Shown in pieces: positions 1-8,376 of a stretch of 64,000 nucleotides of DNA. Position 1 is the first letter of the stretch. Each line of letters begins with the position of its first letter. A program made the position numbers and the translations under genes. Source of the stretch: Paenibacillus timonensis (lineage in GTDB: Bacteria > Bacillota > Bacilli > Paenibacillales > Paenibacillaceae); contig NZ_WNZY01000001.1 of the NCBI RefSeq assembly GCF_009725205.1, positions 124,001 to 188,000 of the forward strand, given 5' to 3'. The notes beneath the pieces were generated by a model. That model saw nothing but the letters and a program-made list of their open reading frames with translations. It made no database searches and was not told where the DNA came from.

Positions 1-204
1 CATCGGATTGGTGTCAAAGCTATGCGCACGGGCTACCAACATCAGTTGCATGGCAAATAAACTTGCATCGATTTTGGCAATTTCAATCTTTAACTCTCTA
101 GGAATATGCGGATACATGCTCAGAATTTGCGTGACCTGCTTGTCACGTATTTCCTTGGGCATTTTCCCTTGTTCCACCGCAGTATCATAAATCTCTTCTA
201 CATA
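1..204 (-). pseudogene. Nitroreductase fragment, N-terminal part missing, continues past the window edge
   Basis: The minus strand reads an open frame whose codons end at position 1. From the codon at 202-204 downwards it closely matches the middle of YdgI/DrgA-type FMN nitroreductases: an EEIYDTAVEQGKMP stretch, then MQLMLVARAH and FDTNP. In the family about 90 residues, including the first FMN-binding arginines, precede this point. Here the frame stays open above 204 but the sequence (FPLHQCFLLY) no longer resembles a nitroreductase, and I see no plausible start or ribosome site. The gene therefore looks 5'-truncated by a deletion or rearrangement. Its C-terminal half lies outside the window. 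Family call is confident from recalled family sequence; loss of function is inference. Confidence 0.7.
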
Positions 205-339
205 GAGAAGGAAGCATTGGTGAAGGGGAAAATAAAATACATTCAAGAGTTAGAAGCAAAATTGAAGGCATCTAAGTCATTCTTATATGATGTATTAGAG
301 GGCAGGGCAGATTTTCAGACCCGATGCCAATCGCATTAA
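205..339 (+). pseudogene. 3' fragment of an unidentified gene, possibly acyl-CoA dehydrogenase-like
   Basis: A plus-strand frame ending at TAA 337-339 encodes a coding-looking helical segment (KGKIKYIQELEAKLKASKSF, then LYDVLEGRADF) with no start codon of its own. It begins exactly where nitroreductase similarity on the other strand stops. The pattern of alternating charged and hydrophobic residues followed by SFLYDV resembles the C-terminal helical domain of type-2 acyl-CoA dehydrogenases, but this is a weak impression from a short piece. It is most simply a second gene fragment joined at a recombination junction. Confidence 0.3.
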
Positions 340-341
340 CC

Positions 342-920
342 TCAATTCAAACTCTTTAGGGCTCGGCTTAGAACTGTATTCCAAGGCCGAGATTCAATCC
401 GTTTAATCCCATTTCGCTTACAGGTATCAGCGATCCAATCTCCATACGCAATACTTACCTCAGCTCTGAAATGTTGTAACTCGCCACCTTCTCTTGCTAA
501 ATAGTTCTGAACGATTTGGTTTCTGTCTGGTTCATGTACAAATATGGATTTCACCTCGGGATGATCGAACGATAAGGTCAACTCGGGATGAATAAAGTCG
601 CCTTCAATGATGACAGGTAATTGATCTTCGATGTGCCGATTGGCGAGTTCCTTTAATACGGGGGACATTTCCTTGCCCACCTCAATCAGCCAGTTTACAT
701 TCCCGTCTACTCCAATCTCTTTCCAGTCTACTCCGGAGTCCCAATAATGAATTGCAGGAAAATGCTCCTTGGTTGTCACTGCTTTTACGGATAGGTGGAC
801 GTCATCTACCTCCAACACATTTACTCCATAGAATCGGGCAATTTCATAAGCGATGCTGGATTTGCCGATTCCGGATGCTCCACCTATAAATAAAACGGTC
901 CAGTTTCTATCATTTTTCAT
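342..920 (-). CDS. P-loop NTPase, small-molecule kinase-like (AAA_33/zeta-toxin fold)
   Basis: A 192-residue cytoplasmic protein. Residues 12-22 (IGGASGIGKSS) form a Walker A loop directly after the first beta strand, and VLEVDDVHLSV near residue 35-45 supplies the acidic residues expected in the substrate/Mg site of small P-loop kinases. The length and the IIEGDFIHPEL stretch fit kinases acting on small molecules such as the 2-phosphoglycerate kinase or chloramphenicol/zeta-type kinases. The substrate cannot be read from sequence. A GGGGATGA stretch about 7 nt before the ATG serves as ribosome site. It stands alone, convergent with the gene fragment at 205-339. Family of fold is sure, exact function unknown. 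Confidence 0.75.
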   Translation of the reverse strand: MKNDRNWTVLFIGGASGIGKSSIAYEIARFYGVNVLEVDDVHLSVKAVTTKEHFPAIHYWDSGVDWKEIGVDGNVNWLIEVGKEMSPVLKELANRHIEDQLPVIIEGDFIHPELTLSFDHPEVKSIFVHEPDRNQIVQNYLAREGGELQHFRAEVSIAYGDWIADTCKRNGIKRIESRPWNTVLSRALKSLN

Positions 921-1105
921 TTTTTCATCCCCATGATCTTGATATCGATTTCTGATAAAGTAGTTCGATATTAGTGAATCCTTCCCCTTTTATTACACCT
1001 GTCCAGCGTTCAAAATAATCAAACCCAAGCTGATTTCAACCCGCCAGAAGTCGCTTTAATTCATCGGTATTCCGCTCATAAGCTTTAGCGTCCTCTAATC
1101 AGTAT

Positions 1106-1146
1106 CATTTTTTGAAATGATTTACGGTTATTCTAAACCCATCAAG
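1106..1146 (+). promoter_or_regulatory. Copy 1 of a 41-bp upstream element shared with 39061-39101
   Basis: This segment begins CATTTTTTGAAATG and ends TAAACCCATCAAG. It matches 39061-39101 at 35 of 41 positions without gaps, although the two copies lie 38 kb apart and precede unrelated genes (DoxX-like here, GyrI-like there). It ends 31 bp before the ATG at 1178. A -35-like TTGAAA sits inside at 1112-1117, where copy 2 has a perfect TTGACA. It is probably a promoter plus regulator site bound by a common factor, perhaps the WYL regulator encoded at 38067-39041. Confidence 0.6.
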
Positions 1147-1177
1147 GGATCACCGAAAATCAAAGGAGGAAATAGCA

Positions 1178-1606
1178 ATGAGTACGATGATTGAAAATGG
1201 AAAAACCACGAAGGTAGAAACCCGCCGATCGATTGGAAGAAGGGCCGCATATTATTGGACGGTTACGCTGTTTCTCGCATTCTCCATTGCTTTAAGCGGC
1301 ATCGGGCAATTGATGCGATATGGGGGGAATGTTGATTTGGTAACCGACATCGGGTTCCCGTTATATGTCACGAACATTCTCGGAGCTTGGAAATTGCTTG
1401 GAGTTCTTGCGATCGTTGCGCCCGGGTTCCCTCGGCTTAAGGAATGGGCCTATAGCGGAATCTTTTTTCTAATGACAGGGGCAGCCTTATCTCATGTGTT
1501 CGCTAATGATTACGGCGATTATGGATTCCATGTGATCCTACCGCTCTTCTATGCCGCACTTGGCGTGGCCTCATGGGCGCTGCGTCCGAAAAGCCGCAAA
1601 CTCTAG
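1178..1606 (+). CDS. DoxX-like integral membrane protein
   Basis: A 142-residue protein with four hydrophobic helices (about residues 25-45, 60-80, 88-108 and 115-137) after a basic N-terminus (RRSIGRRAA). The layout and the motif YVTNILGAWKLLGVLAI followed by a GFPRLKEWAYSG loop are typical of the DoxX-like family, whose members sit in oxidoreductase or stress contexts and whose biochemical role is mostly unknown. AAAGGAGG at 1162-1169 is a strong ribosome site 8 nt before ATG. It is preceded by the 41-bp shared element at 1106-1146. The following DUF3237 gene starts 57 bp downstream, so the two may be cotranscribed. Confidence 0.8.
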   Translation: MSTMIENGKTTKVETRRSIGRRAAYYWTVTLFLAFSIALSGIGQLMRYGGNVDLVTDIGFPLYVTNILGAWKLLGVLAIVAPGFPRLKEWAYSGIFFLMTGAALSHVFANDYGDYGFHVILPLFYAALGVASWALRPKSRKL

Positions 1607-1663
1607 AGGGAGTGATATACTAGTACCAAATAGACTGCGATAAGGTACGGGAGGCCTGGAAAC

Positions 1664-2083
1664 ATGGAGTTTGAAGACGTATTTACGGTACATGTTGAAA
1701 TCGGGAATTCAATCCATTTGAACCAACCTGATGGAGATACCGTAACCATGATTTCTTTTAAAGGGCAGGTCACAGGCAAATATTTTGAAGGACAAATCCT
1801 TGACGGTGGAGTAGACACCCAAGTCATAGGAAGGTCGGGCAGCCGTCATACCTTATCCGCAAGGTATATGCTTGAAGGGAAGGATCACGCAGGAGAACGA
1901 TGCAAGGTTTATATTGAGAATAACGGAAATATGAACCACAACTCGAAAAATGTATTGTTCAGGTCTTACCCGAAAGTGATTACGGACAGCAAGGCTTTAG
2001 CCTTTTTAAATGATGATATCCTAGTGGCAGAAGGAAGATCAACGGAGTCTGGTTTAGATATAATAATTTATAGAGCCTTGTAA
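1664..2083 (+). CDS. DUF3237 (UPF0311) family protein
   Basis: A 139-residue soluble protein. The beta-rich sequence with GQVTGKYFEGQILDGGVDTQ, the arginine-rich RSGSRHTLSARY and the ending SGLDIIIYRAL match the DUF3237 family, a small beta-barrel family with no assigned reaction. GGGAGG at 1649-1654 lies 9 nt before the ATG. It follows the DoxX-like gene by 57 bp and precedes the phosphotransferase by 38 bp, all on the plus strand, so the three may form one transcription unit ending at the hairpin at 3249-3282. Function unknown. Confidence 0.75.
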   Translation: MEFEDVFTVHVEIGNSIHLNQPDGDTVTMISFKGQVTGKYFEGQILDGGVDTQVIGRSGSRHTLSARYMLEGKDHAGERCKVYIENNGNMNHNSKNVLFRSYPKVITDSKALAFLNDDILVAEGRSTESGLDIIIYRAL

Positions 2084-2121
2084 ACCGGAATAATAGAATC
2101 CTCGAAGGGAGGATGAAAGTC

Positions 2122-3129
2122 ATGAATATGAATCTCGAAACGCTGACGGATGTCTTAAGCGAACGGTTCAAGAGGGAGATCGTCTCTGCCGACTACCAGA
2201 TGATGCCGTTAAAGGGCGGGACGGTGGGAAATGTGCACATGGTCACAGGAGTTGCCGAAACCGTGGATGGCGAAAAGTTGCCGTACCGTATCGTGCTGAA
2301 AATTCAGAAGAAATGGGAGCGTTACGGTGACCCGGGTTCATGGCGTAGAGAGTATGATCTCTATGCGTCTGACTTGGAATCGACGTTCTCGGATGCTTTT
2401 CGCTGGCCGACCTGTTATCACGCCGAGATGAATGCCGAAGGCAGCGAATTCCAGCTATGGCTGGAATATATCGCTGGTGTATCGGGTCTAGACTTGACGG
2501 GTGACATGTATGAACAGGCCGCGCTGGAATTAGGGCGTTATCAAGGTAAACTCTATGCGGAGCAGCCCGCCGTGTTGCAGAGCTTGACTAACTTGAGCCA
2601 TGCGGATCTCATGAAGAATATTTATCTTCATTACCGGTCTTGGCCTGTCGTCTACAATTATATTCGCTCGGAGGATTGCGAGTTGCCGCAGCACGTGCGT
2701 CAAATGCTTATCGACATCGATGAACATGCAGACGAGATCATCACTCGCATCGAGAAATTACCTCTTGTATTATGCCATCGGGATTTCTGGGTGGCCAACT
2801 TGATCTATGCCGAAGGGAAAATCACGCTCATCGACTGGGATACCAGCGGATGGGGCTACTTGGGCGAGGATATCGCCAGCTTGATTGCGGATGAAGCGGA
2901 TATCGATCACATGGTTGAATATTACAAGCGATGCGTCCCCGCGTATTACAAAGGTTTTGCGGAGTATGTGGATGTAGCCTCAATCGTCGATGATTGCGTC
3001 TATGAGATGATTCTTTTCTTGTTCGGCTATAGGCTCGTGGATTGGTTTCTCCATACCGAGGACGAGAACGAGAAGATGCAGCATGTCGAGACGCTCCAGA
3101 AAATCTATGAAATGAAGTCTAGCTCGTAA
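2122..3129 (+). CDS. Aminoglycoside phosphotransferase (APH)-family protein
   Basis: A 335-residue protein with the APH/choline-kinase fold. The catalytic Brenner motif is HRDFWVANL (H219, D221, N226), followed by IDWDTSGWG with the magnesium-binding Asp (D238). The N-terminal lobe has KGGTVGNVHMV as nucleotide loop and VLKIQKKW with the ATP-binding lysine. Such proteins phosphorylate small alcohols or drugs, but the substrate is not evident and a resistance role should not be assumed. An ATG at 2113 sits only 1 nt after the GGGAGG at 2107-2112, so the ATG at 2122, 9 nt after it, was chosen as start. Confidence 0.8.
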   Translation: MNMNLETLTDVLSERFKREIVSADYQMMPLKGGTVGNVHMVTGVAETVDGEKLPYRIVLKIQKKWERYGDPGSWRREYDLYASDLESTFSDAFRWPTCYHAEMNAEGSEFQLWLEYIAGVSGLDLTGDMYEQAALELGRYQGKLYAEQPAVLQSLTNLSHADLMKNIYLHYRSWPVVYNYIRSEDCELPQHVRQMLIDIDEHADEIITRIEKLPLVLCHRDFWVANLIYAEGKITLIDWDTSGWGYLGEDIASLIADEADIDHMVEYYKRCVPAYYKGFAEYVDVASIVDDCVYEMILFLFGYRLVDWFLHTEDENEKMQHVETLQKIYEMKSSS

Positions 3130-3248
3130 TATGGCTGGATGGCACAGATCAACGATTACTCATTACTTGAACAGATGATTGAGTTTAACCGGATGGATAA
3201 GGCAGCTTGTACAACTTTTTGGCGGTAGACCCATATAGAAGAATAGTT

Positions 3249-3282
3249 GGCAGCCCACTCCTTGTGACGGGCTGCCTTTCTC
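3249..3282 (+). terminator. Rho-independent terminator after the APH-family gene
   Basis: GGCAGCCC (3249-3256) and GGGCTGCC (3269-3276) form a perfect 8-bp stem with a 12-nt loop, followed by TTTCTCT. The rest of the 319-bp gap 3130-3448 holds the candidate promoter at 3341 and a leader of about 95 nt for the SLH gene; nothing else was recognised. Confidence 0.75.
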
Positions 3283-3340
3283 TATCTCTCCAAGATATAA
3301 AGATACCCCTTAATAGGTATAGAGTAATTCATAGATTTAC

Positions 3341-3346
3341 TATAAT
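3341..3346 (+). promoter_or_regulatory. Candidate -10 of the SLH-protein gene
   Basis: A perfect TATAAT follows an A/T-rich tract, but no good -35 hexamer lies 16-18 bp upstream (TATAGA is the best). Transcription would start near 3353, leaving a leader of about 95 nt before the ATG at 3449. Confidence 0.4.
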
Positions 3347-3448
3347 TTAGGAGTAAATCGTCAATTTATGGAATCGCTTTATGATCTAGTTGCCGGGCAT
3401 CTCAAGCGAGGTGTGACCGGTTTCTAAACGTTAGGGGGACAAAAGATA

Positions 3449-6400
3449 ATGAAAGAGATACGAAACCGAATGCTCAGCTTGCTGCTGGCGGTGGCGCTGG
3501 TACTTCCCATGCTGCCTACGACTGTACGAGCAGAGGTCTCGGAGCAGTTCAACCTTGCGACGGGGACTACCTACTATTTTGACCTGTCAGGACAGAACAT
3601 TCCGGGCAACGTGAACAACGGCAGCTTACCGGATAGCAGCCTGAAATGGGTGCCCTTTACCTATGTGGGGACCGTGAATGCCTATCGCGAGAGTGCGGAT
3701 GTCCCGAGTAATCAGATGAACGTGGACCACAGTCTATTTATTTCAGATTATGGAACGCATTGGGAATCGTGGAGCAACCTCAATGCGAATTCTTTAGCCA
3801 TCGGCAAGAGCTATCAAAGCAGAGGCGTTGATTATATGATTCGGATTCCATCCGGCGGGCTTGAGGAGGGGGTCGACGGCCCGAACACGGCAGGCAACGA
3901 GTGGGATGCGATCCTGGACAAGAATGATCAGTATATCAAAAATTGGGGTGGGGCATGGAACTGGACGCAGCAGCAACATGCACTAGCTGATGATATTGGC
4001 AACCCTAGGAAAGTTGTCCGCGGAAATAGCAGCGCCAGGCAGTCAGCGGCGTCTACTGAAACGAATAATGATAAGGTATTCCGTCCGGTTTTGGAGATTA
4101 CATCCACCCCTGGAACCGAACTGAAAACCGTTGCGTTTGATATGAAAAACGTGGGTACCTTGGGATCCGGACAGCTCAAACTTGCCAGGGTGGTTTATAC
4201 AGGGACGCTCACATTGCCTGCCATTGATAGCAATAGCGGTTTCCAGCTAAACGACACCTCTCCGGGCGTTCTGTGGTCTGATGGTACAAATGTTTATGAA
4301 CCGGGAACCACAGTTAGTCTTGCAGATGGCGCTACCCTGACACCTGTCCGTGGTACTGTTTCTGAGCAACTCAATCTTACGACGGGGACTACCTACTATT
4401 TTGATCTGTCCGGTGAGGACATTCCGGGTGTGGTGAACACCGAACTGCCGGATACAAGCTTGAAATGGGTGCCCTTTACCTATGCCGGAACGGTGAATGC
4501 CTATTCGCAGCCATCTACCTCCAGAGATTTCAGCTTGTTTGTCGCGGACTACAATGTAAGCCATACGGTTTCGTGGGACTCATTAAACACATTGGGTTTT
4601 ATTTCCGGCAAATCGTATGAGAGTCAGAATGTGAATTACAGACTTCATGTTCCAACCGGAGGCATCGCAGGCGATGGTATCAAATCGGATAGCACTGCCT
4701 GGATTAAAGGGACGCCCCTAACAAACGAATGGGATCAAGTGTTAAACAAGGATGAGGGATACATCAAAAATGGAGTAAGGTCTTCCAATGATATCAATGC
4801 ACCGCTCAACGCTTCGGTAGCACAAGAAACCGTATCTAGCATGGGTCCCACTAACCGTACAACACGGGGCGGTTACAAAGTGCGTGATTGGAATCGGACG
4901 GTTCAGGATGTCGCCTCACCAGATGTAGGTTTCCGCCCCTTTCTGGAAGTTCTGAATCCCGAAACGCTGGGCGAGGATGGCTTGAAAACCGTGGTATTCA
5001 ACATGGACGGTCAGGGCACATTGGGTAACAAAACGTTGACTTCCGCGACAGTAGTCTATCATGATAACATCCGGATTCCCGAAGTCACAGAGGCAAACGG
5101 CTTCCATTTTACCGGCACAGGTTCAGGAACACTTGGTTGGTATGATGGTGTAGTAAATAAGTTTTACACACCCGGACAAAATGTGAGCCTGCCGCCGAAT
5201 ACGATCTTGGTGCCGTTTTATGGTACACCACCAACCATCGCAGGACCGACTGAAATGACACTGCCGAAAGGTTATGCACTGTCCATGACTACGCCATTCA
5301 CGGTCAACAGCGGCATACTACCCTACACTTTGAGCAAAGTATCAGGCATTGAAGAGCTTCGCTGGGATGCGGGTATGCAGAAGTTTTTCATTGATCCCGG
5401 ACTGCAAGGAGGTAAATATTCGGCTACGATAAAGGCCAGCAACGGCGTCCAACCGGATACAACGCACACGTTTACCCTATCCATTACGGAACCTCCGGGG
5501 GTTAATGGAACGCAATCTTTGCATTTAGTTGAAGGTTATCCTGCACAGTCCACGACCCCATATACCATCACGGGTTATCCTGAGCCAACGGTGACCAAAA
5601 TTTCCGGCAATGCCAACCTTACATGGAATGCGGCAAACCACACGGTCGACATTGCCGCTGGGCTTGCGGCAGGGGACTATTCTGTTGAACTGAAAGCCAG
5701 CAATGGAATGGAGCCAGATGAAGCATTTACTTTCACCTTAAAAGTAACAGCGCCGCCAGTGATCACCACAGACAGTATCCCGGATGCGCAGATAAACACA
5801 GCTTATAGCTATGCTCTCCAAGCAACTGGCAAGCAGCCTATTGCATGGAGCATCACAGAGGGCAGTTTGCCGAATGGTCTGGCTATGAACCAGAATGGTA
5901 TACTATCCGGCACGCCGTCGGCGGAAGGACCATTTTCCTTCACCGTCAAAGCGATGGATGATTATGGGGTGGATACTACGAGAGCTTTCACGCTGAAAGT
6001 GAACGCTCCGCCGGAGTTGTCCGGTCTGTCCGAGTGGACCCTTATTGCGGGCTATGCAGCGACTTCCGTCGGACCGTTTAACGTCGAGGGTACTCCAACG
6101 CCAACGATAACCAAAGACTCTGGGCATGATCTAATCACGTGGATTAGCAGCACCAATAAGCTTGATATTGCTGCCGGACTTCCGGCGGGTGAATATCTCG
6201 TTACGCTGAAGGCCAGCAACGGTATTTTACCGGATAGGACAATGTCATTCACCCTGAAGGTGAATGCTCCTCCTGGTATTTCCGGTCCTGAGGAGTTGGA
6301 GCTTGTGGAGGGCTATGCTGCGACTTCTACCGAGGCATATACGCTCACAGGTATGCCCGTACCGACGGTGACCAAAGTAGCAGGGGACGGGAACATCCAA

Positions 6401-8152
6401 TGGAATAACAGCGAGAAGAAGCTGGATATTGCGGCTGGACTTGCGCCGGGTGATTACGCTGTTACGCTGAAAGCCAGCAACGGTATTTCGCCGGAAGCGA
6501 CCCTGACGTTCACCCTTAAAGTCCGTGTCGACCCGGACATTGCCATTGTGGCAGCGGCAAAGACCGCAGCGGAAGGCGCAAGCTACAGCAGCATGACTCA
6601 AGCGGAGGCGGTCAGCGAATCGGCCATTGAGTCGGCATTGAAGGCCGCTGCTGAGGCGGAGGTTAACAATAGTGCGGTGATCGTTACGGTGAACAAGGTC
6701 GTCTACACTGCACCTGTGGCGGGGAATGCCGACGACCCGAACGGGATAGACGGCAGCTATGTTTTTACCATCACGGTGGTTAAAGGTTTGCGGAGTCAAA
6801 CTTCAACACAGAAAACCATTGCCATTACTGCAACGCCATTCACGGGTCTTACCCATGCGCAGGCAGTCGCAGCGGCAAAGACGGTTTTGAAGGACAGCGT
6901 GGTTGATGTGGTCTACGGCGCAACCCAGGCTGACAAAGTCGCGGCGGTGCAAGGCTATGTAAACAGCCTGCTGGTCGGCGATGCCGCAGGGGTAACGGCC
7001 ATGGTCACCTACAATAGCGGTACAGATCAATATGATGTCGTGCTTTCCAAGGGAAGTGCTAGTGACAGCAAGAGCCTGAATATTACGGTGAATGAAACGG
7101 CAGACCCGGACATCGCCATTGTGGCGGCGGCCAAGACGGTGGTAGAAAAGGCGGCTTATCCGGCAACGACACAGGCAGTGTACGGCGATGAAGCCGCAGT
7201 GAAGGGTTACGTTGAACACCTGGTCTTCGTAGCGGTGAACAATAATGATGTTTCGGTCACGGTGAACAAAGTCAGTTACACTGCCCCAATCGCCGGAACT
7301 TCTGCAAATCGAAGCGGTACGGACGGCAGCTTTGTATTTACCGTCACCGTAGCAAAGGGGACGCAGAGCCAAACGACAGGGCCATTCCAAGTGCGTATTT
7401 CTGCAACGGCTTATTCAAGCGGCAGCCCATCCAACGGCGGAGGCAGCCCATCCAGCGGTAGCCCATCCAACGGCAGCTCACCCAGCGGTGGCCCATCCAG
7501 CAGTAGTCCATCCAGCGGCGGCCCAACTGGCGGCAGCACAACCGGCGGCAGCACACCTGGGGATGGCCCAACTGGCAGCAATTCTTCTGGAGGGGGTACT
7601 TCCAGCGATTCCACTTTTGCCGATGTTGGCAAAGAGGACTGGTTTGCTGATGCAGTAGCCTTTGTCCAGCAGAACGGCTTGATGTTAGGAACAAGCGAAA
7701 CGAACTTTAGCCCTCAATTGACAGCCAACCGCGCCATGATTGCAACCATTCTGTATCACATGGCTGGAAGCCCGCGTGTGACTGGAGGTAATTCATTCAC
7801 GGATGTCCCTTCCGGCATGTGGTATACGGATGCCATCAAGTGGACGGCACAAAACGGCATCGTGAGCGGCCATGGCAACAACCGCTACGGCACAGATCAG
7901 GCCGTGACCCGGGAACAGCTTGCCGCCATACTGTATCGCTACGCACAGCTTAATCATATGGATGTCTCCGTGACGGGCGATTTGTCCGACTTTGCAGACA
8001 AAGATAACATTTCCAATTGGGCGACTGATGCAATGAAGTGGGCGGTGGGGAAGGGCCTCTTCTCCGGCAAGCGAAAGGGGGAGCTTGACCCCCTCGGAAC
8101 GGCGACCCGCGCGGAAATTGCAGTGCTTCTGATGCGATTTATGAAATCATAA
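3449..8152 (+). CDS. Large secreted SLH-domain surface protein with tandem repeat modules
   Basis: This 1567-residue protein has a signal peptide (basic start, LLLAVALVLPMLP core, cleavage after VRA near residue 28). Two homologous N-terminal modules of about 280 residues begin EQFNLATGTTYYFDLSG and EQLNLTTGTTYYFDLSG. Residues about 595-1028 carry Ig-like repeats with the signature LDIAAGL..GDYAVTLKASNG, one of them a He_PIG-type domain (SITEGSLPNGLAM). Residues 1029-1320 hold repeats starting DPDIAIVAAAKT. A Ser/Gly/Pro linker (about 1322-1388) leads to three SLH domains (1390-1567; FADVGKEDWFADAV, FTDVPSGMWYTDAI, FADKDNISNWATDA) that would bind pyruvylated wall polymer. No catalytic domain was recognised. 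Likely an adhesin or surface scaffold. RBS AGGGGG lies about 12 nt before ATG. Confidence 0.9.
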   Translation: MKEIRNRMLSLLLAVALVLPMLPTTVRAEVSEQFNLATGTTYYFDLSGQNIPGNVNNGSLPDSSLKWVPFTYVGTVNAYRESADVPSNQMNVDHSLFISDYGTHWESWSNLNANSLAIGKSYQSRGVDYMIRIPSGGLEEGVDGPNTAGNEWDAILDKNDQYIKNWGGAWNWTQQQHALADDIGNPRKVVRGNSSARQSAASTETNNDKVFRPVLEITSTPGTELKTVAFDMKNVGTLGSGQLKLARVVYTGTLTLPAIDSNSGFQLNDTSPGVLWSDGTNVYEPGTTVSLADGATLTPVRGTVSEQLNLTTGTTYYFDLSGEDIPGVVNTELPDTSLKWVPFTYAGTVNAYSQPSTSRDFSLFVADYNVSHTVSWDSLNTLGFISGKSYESQNVNYRLHVPTGGIAGDGIKSDSTAWIKGTPLTNEWDQVLNKDEGYIKNGVRSSNDINAPLNASVAQETVSSMGPTNRTTRGGYKVRDWNRTVQDVASPDVGFRPFLEVLNPETLGEDGLKTVVFNMDGQGTLGNKTLTSATVVYHDNIRIPEVTEANGFHFTGTGSGTLGWYDGVVNKFYTPGQNVSLPPNTILVPFYGTPPTIAGPTEMTLPKGYALSMTTPFTVNSGILPYTLSKVSGIEELRWDAGMQKFFIDPGLQGGKYSATIKASNGVQPDTTHTFTLSITEPPGVNGTQSLHLVEGYPAQSTTPYTITGYPEPTVTKISGNANLTWNAANHTVDIAAGLAAGDYSVELKASNGMEPDEAFTFTLKVTAPPVITTDSIPDAQINTAYSYALQATGKQPIAWSITEGSLPNGLAMNQNGILSGTPSAEGPFSFTVKAMDDYGVDTTRAFTLKVNAPPELSGLSEWTLIAGYAATSVGPFNVEGTPTPTITKDSGHDLITWISSTNKLDIAAGLPAGEYLVTLKASNGILPDRTMSFTLKVNAPPGISGPEELELVEGYAATSTEAYTLTGMPVPTVTKVAGDGNIQWNNSEKKLDIAAGLAPGDYAVTLKASNGISPEATLTFTLKVRVDPDIAIVAAAKTAAEGASYSSMTQAEAVSESAIESALKAAAEAEVNNSAVIVTVNKVVYTAPVAGNADDPNGIDGSYVFTITVVKGLRSQTSTQKTIAITATPFTGLTHAQAVAAAKTVLKDSVVDVVYGATQADKVAAVQGYVNSLLVGDAAGVTAMVTYNSGTDQYDVVLSKGSASDSKSLNITVNETADPDIAIVAAAKTVVEKAAYPATTQAVYGDEAAVKGYVEHLVFVAVNNNDVSVTVNKVSYTAPIAGTSANRSGTDGSFVFTVTVAKGTQSQTTGPFQVRISATAYSSGSPSNGGGSPSSGSPSNGSSPSGGPSSSSPSSGGPTGGSTTGGSTPGDGPTGSNSSGGGTSSDSTFADVGKEDWFADAVAFVQQNGLMLGTSETNFSPQLTANRAMIATILYHMAGSPRVTGGNSFTDVPSGMWYTDAIKWTAQNGIVSGHGNNRYGTDQAVTREQLAAILYRYAQLNHMDVSVTGDLSDFADKDNISNWATDAMKWAVGKGLFSGKRKGELDPLGTATRAEIAVLLMRFMKS
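7411..7600 (+). repeat. Low-complexity Ser/Gly/Pro-coding minisatellite inside the SLH protein gene
   Basis: Imperfect 9- and 18-bp units built on GGCAGCCCATCCAGCGG encode GSPSNG/SPSSGG/TGGST-type repeats forming the flexible linker before the SLH domains. Such tracts expand and contract easily by slippage. The mirrored open frames seen on the minus strand here are a by-product of the repeats. Confidence 0.8.
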
Positions 8153-8166
8153 GAACCCTATCGAAT

Positions 8167-8277
8167 GAACCGGTTGAATATTTCACAGCCAATCTGGGAA
8201 TGGATGAGCCGAAGCTGCTTGGACTTCTGCAGATGGTTCTGACGGTCTTTCGGACGATCCAAGGCATTAAACGGTAG
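8167..8277 (+). pseudogene. Headless C-terminal gene fragment, family not identified
   Basis: Right after the SLH gene, in another frame, an open reading segment reads NEPVEYFTANLGMDEPKLL and then LLQMVLTVFRTIQGIKR before TAG at 8275-8277. The amphipathic helical composition looks like real protein, perhaps the end of a transcriptional regulator, but no start codon or N-terminal part exists. It may be the remnant of a gene interrupted when the SLH gene was inserted or rearranged. Confidence 0.3.
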
Positions 8278-8301
8278 ATCTTATTCAAAAATGTGAATCT
8301 G

Positions 8302-8349
8302 AAAAGGGCTCTCCCAAGTCATCCTAAATGGTGACGGGAGAGCCTTTTA
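8302..8349. terminator. Bidirectional terminator between SLH gene and CPBP protease gene
   Basis: GGCTCTCCC (8307-8315) pairs with GGGAGAGCC (8336-8344), 9 perfect base pairs flanked by AAAA on the left and TTTT on the right. It can stop transcription from both convergent genes. Confidence 0.8.
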
Positions 8350-8376
8350 TCTTAGGATCACGCGGGTCTCGCCCGG

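Noticed and set aside
2122..3129. An aminoglycoside resistance gene
   Set aside because: Only the general APH fold is recognisable; the sequence shows no specific similarity to known resistance enzymes and there is no mobile context.
7411..7600. Regularly spaced short repeats that might suggest a CRISPR array
   Set aside because: They are in-frame Ser/Gly/Pro-coding units without unique spacers of constant length.
6245..7694. Long minus-strand frames under the SLH gene, including a Pro/Leu-rich one over the linker
   Set aside because: They are mirror images of repeats in the SLH coding strand, with His/Arg-rich composition typical of shadow frames.
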